A stretch of DNA of 6,065 nt from Deltaproteobacteria bacterium (GTDB lineage Bacteria; Desulfobacterota; Desulfomonilia; UBA1062), in assembly GCA_003643935.1 (NCBI GenBank), contig QMLJ01000087.1, forward strand, positions 1-6,065, written 5' to 3'. The notes beneath the pieces were generated by a model that saw only the letters and a list, made by a program, of their open reading frames with translations, was not told the origin of the DNA and did not search any database. This document shows positions 1-5,979 of this stretch, piece after piece. Position 1 is the stretch's first letter; each line of letters opens with the position of its first letter. Both the position numbers and the translations under genes were made by a program.

Positions 1-1
1 G

Positions 2-205
2 GAACAGGTGGAGAGAGCCTTCATGAATGTACTCAACGCACACAATATAAAGCTTAAGCTGCTTGCACAGCCCGTAAGGGTTGCACTCACGGCTAAGAAG
101 GTCTCTCCGGGCCTGTTCGAGATCATATCAACACTTGGTAAAGAAAGGGTTGTAACAAGGCTTGAAGATGCAATTTCATACATGGAGAATCTAGCCAGAA
201 AATGA
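2..205 (+). CDS. gltX: Glutamyl-tRNA synthetase, C-terminal end (partial)
   Basis: This is the last 67 codons of a gene entering from the left edge, open in frame from base 2 and ending in TGA at 203-205. The visible protein belongs to the C-terminal anticodon-binding domain of bacterial GluRS, which charges tRNA-Glu in the cytoplasm. The family signature is easy to read: KLKLLAQPVRVALT, then VSPGLFEII, then LGKERVVTRLEDAI near the end. The usual ALTG is ALTA here, a mild change. The GTG at base 8 is an internal valine codon and not a start. The gene faces the exopolysaccharide operon, with 140 bases between the two stop codons. The catalytic part is outside the window, so whether it charges only Glu, or Gln as well, cannot be judged. 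Identification is from recognised family sequence. Confidence 0.93.
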   Translation, partial: EQVERAFMNVLNAHNIKLKLLAQPVRVALTAKKVSPGLFEIISTLGKERVVTRLEDAISYMENLARK

Positions 206-213
206 TTGTACTC

Positions 214-227
214 GGACATGCGTGTCC
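214..227. repeat. Short perfect hairpin after gltX
   Basis: GGACA (214-218) and TGTCC (223-227) form a perfect 5-bp inverted repeat around a TGCG loop, nine bases after the gltX stop. A run of seven A follows at 228-234. A plus-strand terminator would need T after the stem. A minus-strand transcript would meet its T run before the stem. It is therefore not a canonical intrinsic terminator in either direction, though it might block 3' exonuclease decay or be a protein site. Confidence 0.4.
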
Positions 228-245
228 AAAAAAACGATTTCATTT

Positions 246-340
246 GCTAGCAGGGAAGCGGAAGGACCAAAATTCGCCGTGAGCGGAGCCATGGATGGCA
301 GACGAATGTAGTAGAAGGAATATGCCGTTTTCCTGCCTAG
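246..340 (+). other. Branched inverted-repeat element, possible structured RNA
   Basis: Manual folding of the plus strand gives a closing stem of 11 consecutive pairs, CAGGGAAGCGG (251-261) with CCGTTTTCCTG (325-335). It is extended by G250-C336 and, past a bulged C337, by CTA (247-249) with TAG (338-340). Inside, ATTCG (272-276) pairs with CGAAT (303-307). That stem encloses two small hairpins: CCG/CGG around TGAG (277-286) and GCCA/TGGC around TGGA (288-299). Two G-T pairs in the closing stem pair as RNA only on the plus strand, where they are G-U; on the minus strand they become C-A mismatches. This favours a plus-strand RNA, such as part of the gltX 3' region. No T run follows, so it is not an ordinary terminator. 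It could be a small RNA, an intergenic repeat or a small non-coding mobile element. I recognise no named family. Confidence 0.45.
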
Positions 341-345
341 GAATA

Positions 346-1098
346 TTAATAGTACTTGTCGTACTTGTATTTCTTGTACTTGTACTTTGTGGCAGGTATC
401 TCGTCCACTGCATTAAGTACGGTCCCTATGATCTTGTCCCGTGGCAGGTTTTCTAGTGCTGCCTCAAAGTCTGCCCTTTTTATATACCTGTACCTTGCAA
501 CGACGATAATACCATCTACCTGGCTTGATATTATTTTCGGGTCAACAGTGGCCTGTATAGGCGGGGTGTCCAGTATTATAAAGCGGTCATTGTATCTCAT
601 GGCAACCTCCTTTATGACGGAGGCCATCTTACGTGACTCGAGCAGTTCGGAGGGGTTCGATGGCGGGACCTCTGCTGCGGGTAGAATAGTGAACTTGTCT
701 ATAGGCGTTTTAACCAGGCAGTCTTCTATTGAGGCCTTGCCTTGTATGATCTCGCTTAGGCCCGGAGATCTGGGGAAGCTGAACACCCTGTAGAGCGATG
801 GCCTCCTCATGTCACACTCGATCAAGAGAACGTGTCTCTCCTCGCTCTTGGCAATGGATATGGCAAGGTTGGATGCCACTATTGTCTTGCCTTCCGCTGG
901 AACGGAACTTGTCACCATTATCACCCTGGGTATGGGCCTGTCAGAGAGGTGAAATATCTGTGTCCTGATCTTTCGGATTTGCTCTGCCGTGTAAGAATAT
1001 GGCATGTGGTACATGTACAGATGATCGTCTAGCTTCCCTGTCATACCTGCAACAGGACGTTCCTTGTTCTGTTTCTCAAGTGCCTTTGAAATCTTCAT
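346..1098 (-). CDS. BY-type tyrosine autokinase of the exopolysaccharide system (CpsD/CapB/EpsG-like)
   Basis: This is a 250-residue cytoplasmic P-loop kinase of the type that phosphorylates its own C-terminal tyrosines and works with a Wzz-like partner to control polymer length and export. Visible motifs are an EX2RX2R oligomerisation motif (E39, R42, R45), Walker A SSVPAEGKT (64-72), Walker A' LLIECDMR (91-98), Walker B FIILDTPP (173-180), and a terminal cluster YKYKKYKYDKYY with tyrosines at 239, 241, 244, 246, 249 and 250. The Walker A' motif normally reads D-x-D; here the first Asp is Glu94. An upstream in-frame ATG at 1200 would overlap the preceding gene by 95 bases. I chose 1098 because MKISKALEK matches the usual start of XrtA-type kinases and lies 7 nt after the upstream stop. 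It is the last gene of the operon. The best family fit is TIGR03018-like, from memory. Confidence 0.9.
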   Translation of the reverse strand: MKISKALEKQNKERPVAGMTGKLDDHLYMYHMPYSYTAEQIRKIRTQIFHLSDRPIPRVIMVTSSVPAEGKTIVASNLAISIAKSEERHVLLIECDMRRPSLYRVFSFPRSPGLSEIIQGKASIEDCLVKTPIDKFTILPAAEVPPSNPSELLESRKMASVIKEVAMRYNDRFIILDTPPIQATVDPKIISSQVDGIIVVARYRYIKRADFEAALENLPRDKIIGTVLNAVDEIPATKYKYKKYKYDKYY

Positions 1099-1100
1099 TA

Positions 1101-1115
1101 TCCTTCTAATCCTCC
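1101..1115 (-). promoter_or_regulatory. Ribosome-binding region of the tyrosine kinase gene
   Basis: On the minus strand GGAGG (1115-1111) lies 12 nt before the ATG at 1098, inside the last codons of the ATPase gene. AAGGA (1105-1101) lies only 2 nt before it. Neither spacing is ideal, but together they support the start at 1098 over the upstream ATG at 1200 and suggest coupling to translation of the ATPase gene. Confidence 0.5.
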
Positions 1116-2677
1116 ATGGTAATCTTGACTGGCTTGGCGTAAAGAAAGCCTTTGCCTTTAAGTTTGTTGGCAAATACGATTGCATCGTCCTCTGATTCAA
1201 ATGTACCTATCGTTATCCTGTACCAGGTTTTACCCTCGTTAGACACGTAGGGATACAGTGTTGCATCGAAGCCCGTGGAGACAAGGTCTTTGAATACTGC
1301 CTTTGCCTCTTCCATGCTATGATAGGATGCTATGCTGACACTATAAACAACACTTTTCGATGGTACTATGTCCGGCAGGAATATCTTTTCGCCCTGGTAT
1401 ATGAGGTTCATGTCCTTTATCTGGGGATTTGCTGCCTGAATTTTCTTTAGTATGTCTATGTTTGCCATGCCATAGTAGTCGGCTGCAATAACAGTAATAG
1501 TATCTCCTGGTTTCACAGTAACCCATGTTCCCTTCGGCCTATTGGATATGGGAATGGGCGGAGGGACAGGAGGAGCAGGCTTACCCTGGATCATGGCTAC
1601 TTGTTTGTTCTTGGTAGAAGGCTTTTGCACAGTGGTTTTCGCCTTTTGTGTTTTTGCATCGGGCATCGTGGGTTTGCTTGTATGCCTGGTTGTAAGCCTG
1701 TGTTCGATACTGGCATAGATATGGTTGAACATGCCGGGTTTCATGGTTGTGTACCACGCAAGTCCTGCGCCAGCCGAGATGGAGAGTAATATAATCAAGG
1801 CCACCTTCCACAGGTGCATGCTTTCCCTGTTCGTGTTCAACTGTTTTTTATCTGCGTATGGGCCACTTGGTGTAGTTGTGTATGTGCTGTCCATGTCAAG
1901 TACCACTTTCTTTATTTGTCTCGGACCTATTTGAGTGACATCTTCAGTGTAGGCATCAAGCATGGCATTATCGCACACAATGTTTATAAGCCTGGGGAAC
2001 CCACCTGTCTTTTTGTATATCTCAGAGATTGCCTTGGGAGTGAAAATGGGTTTATCCCGTGGCTCGTAGCCGGCCACCTTGAGCCTGTGCTCTATGTAAT
2101 CCGCTGTTTCCTCACTATTAAGGGGGGGTATGTGAAACTTTATACCTATACGCTGTTTTAGTTGTCTCAATTTTGGATTAAGAAGAATGTTATTCAGCTC
2201 CTGTTGCCCCAGGAGTATTATTTGTATCAGTTTCTTCTGGGATGTTTCAAGGTTGGATAACAGGCGTATCTCTTCCATGAGATCTATTGAAAGACCCTGC
2301 GCCTCGTCAACCACGATCAGTGCGCCCCCGACCTCCTTAAGCCTTTTTTCGTACTCTTGTATATGGTCCCTAGATCTCTTTTCCTCTGGTATACCTATTG
2401 CCCTACCCAAAAGTTTATATATAGTGCTGGCAGATATCCTAGGGTTCTTTATCACCACCCTTGGCATGTTCTCAGGTAGTTTTAGTAACAGGGCATTTAA
2501 TAATGTGGTCTTGCCTGTCCCCACCTCGCCGGTTATTATGACAAAACCTGTGTTCTCCCTTATGCCGTATATAAGATGGGCGAGGGCCTCCCTGTGGTAA
2601 GGACTCATGTATAGAAATTTTGGATCAGGGGTGATACTGAAAGGTTTTGTCTTAAGCCCAAAGAAATCCGTGTACAT
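1106..2677 (-). CDS. ExeA-type AAA ATPase with transmembrane segment, LysM and SPOR domains (XrtA-associated ATPase-like)
   Basis: This 523-residue protein begins MYTDFFGLKTKPFSITPDP, the typical start of ExeA/GspA-like ATPases and of the XrtA-associated TIGR03015 group. The cytoplasmic AAA domain (about 1-265) has Walker A GEVGTGKT (50-57) and Walker B ALIVVDEAQ (119-127). A single membrane helix follows (about 290-309). After it come a Lys/Thr/Pro-rich linker with APPVPPPIP (about 368-376), a LysM domain (about 385-435, WVTVKPGDTITVIA through YQGEKIFLP) and a SPOR-like domain (about 443-519, two half-repeats VVYSVSIASY and KTWYRITIGTF). LysM and SPOR both bind peptidoglycan, so the C-terminal half should lie in the periplasm on the wall. 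By analogy with ExeA it may use ATP to place or open an envelope complex; that role is inferred. Its ATG follows the upstream TAA after one base and has only a weak AGG upstream, so it is probably coupled. Confidence 0.9.
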   Translation of the reverse strand: MYTDFFGLKTKPFSITPDPKFLYMSPYHREALAHLIYGIRENTGFVIITGEVGTGKTTLLNALLLKLPENMPRVVIKNPRISASTIYKLLGRAIGIPEEKRSRDHIQEYEKRLKEVGGALIVVDEAQGLSIDLMEEIRLLSNLETSQKKLIQIILLGQQELNNILLNPKLRQLKQRIGIKFHIPPLNSEETADYIEHRLKVAGYEPRDKPIFTPKAISEIYKKTGGFPRLINIVCDNAMLDAYTEDVTQIGPRQIKKVVLDMDSTYTTTPSGPYADKKQLNTNRESMHLWKVALIILLSISAGAGLAWYTTMKPGMFNHIYASIEHRLTTRHTSKPTMPDAKTQKAKTTVQKPSTKNKQVAMIQGKPAPPVPPPIPISNRPKGTWVTVKPGDTITVIAADYYGMANIDILKKIQAANPQIKDMNLIYQGEKIFLPDIVPSKSVVYSVSIASYHSMEEAKAVFKDLVSTGFDATLYPYVSNEGKTWYRITIGTFESEDDAIVFANKLKGKGFLYAKPVKITMED

Positions 2678-2678
2678 A

Positions 2679-4226
2679 TTACAAGAACCTGCTTATGGGG
2701 ACATCAATCACGATATGATGCATCGATGAGTATACGATACCCCATGTGCCCAGAGCGACAATGGCTATAATAATCCCGATGTAGAGAATGCTCCTGAGCT
2801 TTCGCCTCCTTAAATCATAGGCAGTAGGTGCAAAGGGTATTGCCGTTATGCAGGGTAAGCCTCCGGTCCACTGCTCAAGCTGGGTTACGCTTCTTACCGT
2901 GGTGTCCATGTATTCCAGGAGGAGCACCATGCCTGTCCCTGATAATATGCCCAGTATTATTGATATAAGTGCCAGTCTCCTCATGTCAGGGCTCACCGGT
3001 GATTGTGGGGGAAGTGCCAGGTCGACCACCCTAAATTGCTCTCCCTGCTGCCGTCTTTCAAGGTTCTCAGCCATCTTTGCCTCGAATACCCTGTCAAGCA
3101 GGCTCTGGTAGTTCCTCTGGGTAATATCGTAATCCCTTGTGAGACCAGCCAATTCCTGTTCCCTCTTGGGCGTGTTCTCTACCCTTTTCTGGTAGTACTT
3201 TATCTTGCTCTTTATGTTATTGATATCTTTCTGAAGGCTTTTTATCTCAATGGTAGCGGCTGCTAGCTGATTTTTAAGTTCCACTACATGTGGCGACAGC
3301 ATGGCCTCTTCTTTCTTCTCTGGTGTGGACTCGAGTTTCTTAATCTGTTCCTCGAGCATCTTGATCTCCGGATGCTCCGGTGTGTAGCGTGTCTTCATAT
3401 TCTCGAGCCTGGCCCTTAGCTCGGAAATCCTCTGCTGCCTCTGTGTGAATGTTGCTGCTGGAGCTACCCCGCCTTCCTGCCCTAGCTGTTGCTGTATGAG
3501 TAACTTCCTGTCCATTGCGTCGGACAGGCTTGACTGTAAAGACTCGAGTCTAGTCTGTAGGCTTGTTATCATGGACAGGTTCGTCTGTAGCTGCTCTGGG
3601 AGCTCCCCCATGTACTTGTTTTTGTAATCCTTTATCTTTTGCTCCTGTATCTCGAGGAGTTTTTTAAGATTGGCAAGCTGGTTCTCCAAGAAATGAGTGG
3701 TCTCGGTTGCCTCTCTTGCCCTGAGCCTTAGATTACTGTCTATGAAGAGGGACGCTATCTTGTTTGTTACGTCAGCCACCTTCTGAGGGTCCCTGCCTCT
3801 GAATGTAATGGAAAAGGAACTAACCTGGTTTCTTGCCCCTCTTGCCCCCCCTATCTCTACCTTGATATGTTTACGCATGTTCTCTACGAGTATGTCCATG
3901 GGAGTGCCTTTGCGCCTTGCATTGCTATAAAGATTCATCTCCAGTATGATCTTCTCAAGGTGTGATCTAGACATTACCTCCTGGGATAATGTCCTGACGC
4001 GTTCTTCTATGGGTATGCTTACCGTTGATTCAACGTAAGACGAAGGTATCTCCTGTGGCTGCACGATTATGAGCGTGGTTGCTTCATAGTACCTTGGTAG
4101 CACGAAATAAAGCCACGCACCGAGCATGATAAAGAAAACCAAAGGTATCAATACAAGGAATTTTCTTCTTATCATGCCTTCCAAGATATCCTGAAGGCCT
4201 ATCTGTTTTTCCGTTTGTTCTGTCAA
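2679..4226 (-). CDS. Polysaccharide chain-length determinant / co-polymerase (Wzz/GumC/EpsF-like, XrtA type)
   Basis: This 515-residue inner-membrane protein is of the PCP family, which sets polymer length and links the synthase to the export channel. It has a cytoplasmic N-terminus, a first membrane helix (about 23-43) followed by the Wzz-type LPRYYEATTLIIV, and a long periplasmic region with coiled coil (about 170-350). A GNVR-type segment follows (about 353-400), then the proline motif PPQSPVSP (406-413) leading into the second helix (about 417-438). After a basic cytoplasmic stretch with DLRRRKLRS (471-479) there is a third helix (about 480-500) and a short periplasmic tail, an extension I recall from XrtA-type members. 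There is no fused kinase domain; the kinase is a separate protein two genes later. The start is TTG at 4226, overlapping the upstream TGA as TTGA. The only later starts would cut into the first membrane segment. Confidence 0.92.
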   Translation of the reverse strand: MTEQTEKQIGLQDILEGMIRRKFLVLIPLVFFIMLGAWLYFVLPRYYEATTLIIVQPQEIPSSYVESTVSIPIEERVRTLSQEVMSRSHLEKIILEMNLYSNARRKGTPMDILVENMRKHIKVEIGGARGARNQVSSFSITFRGRDPQKVADVTNKIASLFIDSNLRLRAREATETTHFLENQLANLKKLLEIQEQKIKDYKNKYMGELPEQLQTNLSMITSLQTRLESLQSSLSDAMDRKLLIQQQLGQEGGVAPAATFTQRQQRISELRARLENMKTRYTPEHPEIKMLEEQIKKLESTPEKKEEAMLSPHVVELKNQLAAATIEIKSLQKDINNIKSKIKYYQKRVENTPKREQELAGLTRDYDITQRNYQSLLDRVFEAKMAENLERRQQGEQFRVVDLALPPQSPVSPDMRRLALISIILGILSGTGMVLLLEYMDTTVRSVTQLEQWTGGLPCITAIPFAPTAYDLRRRKLRSILYIGIIIAIVALGTWGIVYSSMHHIVIDVPISRFL

Positions 4227-5425
4227 TATAGCACCTCAACACTAAACCTATATCTATTTTCCCGTACAGTGTCTAGAAACTGATAATGATGTTCAAGATG
4301 TTCATACGTGGCATTCATTGTCACGTACCTATTAAAATGCCATATTATGGATCCATCCGAGGTAATGTCCTTTTCCCTTCCCTCGAACACCGAGACTATG
4401 ACCTCGGTGGGCTTTCGTTTTAAGACCTCTCCAGAGACCCTTGTGCTCAGATTTCTTGAAAACCTGTGCTCCCAGCTTAGTGTGGCTGACTTTGTCCTGT
4501 ACGTACCGTAGCGGTTGCTCTCGCTGTATTCTATTGTATAGCTCTTTGATAAACCAAAGGATAGAGTATCCCTGGGCAGTCCCTGGCTAAGGGTGATAAT
4601 GGCATCGGTCTCAGTATGATTTGATTCATTTTCCAGGTCAAGCCAGCTCCTTCCAAGCGCGGTTGTCAGTGTCGTGCTAGGCCTGATTGCATATATCCAG
4701 TAGAATAAAAGGGTGTATACATCTTCATCATTTAGTCTCTCCCTTGCATGATGGGCATACTCAAGGGTCGGTCCTATTGTGTTCTTTTGCGTCAGGTTTG
4801 TCCTCAGGTCGATCTCGGAAGTAAATATGGATACATCGTTCCTGATCTCGTAGGAATAGGCATCATAGCCTGCCGCGAATGTCCCTGTAGTGTAGGGTGT
4901 AAGGGTATGGTTTACTCTGAGAGACACTGCGTTGTCCGTTGTGTCTTCATCCGGTGCGTTTTCATGATACCTGGTATAACCAGTGGATATATTCGTTTCA
5001 GGAGATATGTCCTTATGCAGGCTTATGCTTGCAGTATGCCTCCTGTAGAAGCCAGGTGCCTGGTCCAGGTATTCCCTTTCCCTGGTCTTTGTATATTCAA
5101 TGCTTGCCTCTAAAAGTTCTGCAATGGATGCATGCCCGGATAAGAGTGCCTCTGTGGTATCATCCTGGTCGTTGTGCCTGTGATAACTCCTGGTAATGTG
5201 CCCTGCCACCCCGTAGTCGAGTGTCCTGGATACAGAGCTAATTTCCACGCTAGGTCCTGCCTCGTAGGTTACATCGCTACGTGAGTCATGGGCAGTACCG
5301 TTGTAGTTGTCTGAATATTCCATGGAACCGTATGCGCCCAAGTGCATCACTGTCTTTGCAATTGCACACCGGGGAGCTGTTAGGGAGAGTATAATTAGTA
5401 TGAAGGCATACTTTATGTATCTCAT
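4223..5425 (-). CDS. Predicted outer-membrane beta-barrel of the exopolysaccharide locus (TIGR03016-like)
   Basis: This 400-residue protein has a signal peptide: MRYIKY, a hydrophobic core, then a likely cleavage after AIA (residue 23). The cysteine at 20 is not in a lipobox. The mature part is an almost continuous series of short segments with alternating polar and aromatic or hydrophobic residues (for example TLDYGVAGHITRS, NISTGYTRYH and GTFAAGYDAYSYEI) separated by charged turns. It ends RYRFSVEVLY, the aromatic C-terminal strand expected of a BAM-assembled barrel. Its place between the OPX-like and chain-length genes matches the PEP-CTERM-associated outer-membrane protein TIGR03016. Its likely role is as the outer-membrane channel for the polymer, similar in logic to the WzpX-type porins of Myxococcus; this is inference. 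The ATG overlaps the upstream TGA as ATGA with no good Shine-Dalgarno nearby, so translation is probably coupled. The barrel call is firmer than the family name. Confidence 0.82.
   Translation of the reverse strand: MRYIKYAFILIILSLTAPRCAIAKTVMHLGAYGSMEYSDNYNGTAHDSRSDVTYEAGPSVEISSVSRTLDYGVAGHITRSYHRHNDQDDTTEALLSGHASIAELLEASIEYTKTREREYLDQAPGFYRRHTASISLHKDISPETNISTGYTRYHENAPDEDTTDNAVSLRVNHTLTPYTTGTFAAGYDAYSYEIRNDVSIFTSEIDLRTNLTQKNTIGPTLEYAHHARERLNDEDVYTLLFYWIYAIRPSTTLTTALGRSWLDLENESNHTETDAIITLSQGLPRDTLSFGLSKSYTIEYSESNRYGTYRTKSATLSWEHRFSRNLSTRVSGEVLKRKPTEVIVSVFEGREKDITSDGSIIWHFNRYVTMNATYEHLEHHYQFLDTVRENRYRFSVEVLY
4234..4237 (-). promoter_or_regulatory. Shine-Dalgarno site for the TTG start of the chain-length gene
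   Basis: On the minus strand GAGG lies 7 nt before the TTG at 4226-4224, inside the last codons of the barrel gene. There is no ATG or GTG near this point in the right frame, so this well-placed site is what fixes the TTG start. The TTGA overlap with the upstream stop implies reinitiation by the same ribosomes. Confidence 0.7.
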
Positions 5426-5961
5426 GGTACTATCACTGTATCACCTGGCAGTACAAGGGGATCTAAGGATTTCCCCTTTACTATTCTCTTGTAATCGAAT
5501 TCCAGGCGTTTTTGTTTGCCGCTGCCGTAACGTATGATAACAATACCACCCTTATCTGCCCACTGGGTAAAGCCTCCGGCAAGTGCAAGGGCCTGTGTGA
5601 GATGCAGTTCAGAGTCAATAAGGAACATGCCGGGATGATTGACCTCTCCTGTTATGTAGAAGCGTTTACTTCTGGGTTCCACTACTATGACGGCGCAATG
5701 TGGTTCTTTTATATACCTCCTCAATAGCCTTTCCAGTTCCTTCTGTAGGTTGCCAGGGGTCTTACCTGCTGCCTTTACCTCTCCTATCAGTGGCAGTGAT
5801 ATGAATCCGTCTGTTCTTACATTTAACTGCCGTGAGAGATCAGCCTCACCCCATACCGAGATCTCAAGCACATCAGACGATCCGATTATATAATTCTCTC
5901 CCTGGGCATATAGCAGTGCTGGGATCAAGAACAGCAGTGCAAAAATCGGAAACCTTTTCAT
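5422..5961 (-). CDS. Polysaccharide export protein, short OPX/Wza-like (XrtA type)
   Basis: This 179-residue periplasmic protein has a signal peptide (1-19, cut after LLYA). The Poly_export domain (about 24-95) begins YIIGSSDVLEISVWGEADLS and carries the family's VRTDGFISLPLIGEVKAAGKT. One SLBB-type domain follows (about 99-150, FYITGEVNHPGMF and LTQALALAGGFTQWADKGGIVIIR), and the protein ends in LPGDTVIVP. It lacks the lipobox cysteine of classical Wza, the further SLBB domain and the C-terminal amphipathic helix that forms Wza's pore (Wza is about 380 residues). It can thus form a periplasmic ring but probably not an outer-membrane pore, which fits the coupled barrel gene downstream. The ATG at 5961 directly precedes the signal peptide and has AGGGGG 4 nt upstream. 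It is the first operon gene in the window. The family call (Poly_export/SLBB, TIGR03027-like) is from recognised motifs. Confidence 0.93.
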   Translation of the reverse strand: MKRFPIFALLFLIPALLYAQGENYIIGSSDVLEISVWGEADLSRQLNVRTDGFISLPLIGEVKAAGKTPGNLQKELERLLRRYIKEPHCAVIVVEPRSKRFYITGEVNHPGMFLIDSELHLTQALALAGGFTQWADKGGIVIIRYGSGKQKRLEFDYKRIVKGKSLDPLVLPGDTVIVP

Positions 5962-5965
5962 ACAG

Positions 5966-5971
5966 CCCCCT
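5966..5971 (-). promoter_or_regulatory. Shine-Dalgarno site of the export protein gene
   Basis: On the minus strand AGGGGG (5971-5966) ends 4 nt before the ATG at 5961. It can pair with the 16S tail using one G-U pair. It supports the 5961 start, since the next frame-compatible methionine would remove the signal peptide. Confidence 0.55.
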
Positions 5972-5979
5972 ATTACCTA

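Noticed and set aside
214..234. Intrinsic terminator for gltX
   Set aside because: The stem is followed by A and not T on the plus strand. On the minus strand the T run precedes the stem. The stem is also only 5 bp.
246..340. tRNA, CRISPR repeat or integron attC site as an explanation of the inverted-repeat element
   Set aside because: There is no 7-bp acceptor with T-loop sequence, no repeat-spacer periodicity, and no GTTRRRY/RYYYAAC core pair at the ends.
356..793. Plus-strand open frame of 145 codons opposite the kinase gene
   Set aside because: It is the antisense shadow of a well-recognised kinase sequence and shows no family motif.
1096..1200. Longer kinase reading frame beginning at the ATG at 1200
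   Set aside because: It would overlap the SPOR-coding end of the ATPase gene by 95 bases and add 34 residues without family similarity. The start at 1098 gives the typical MKISKALEK opening just after the upstream stop.
2187..2600. Plus-strand open frame of 137 codons opposite the ATPase gene
   Set aside because: It lies antisense to the Walker-motif region of the ATPase gene. It has a biased serine/cysteine-rich composition and no recognisable domain.
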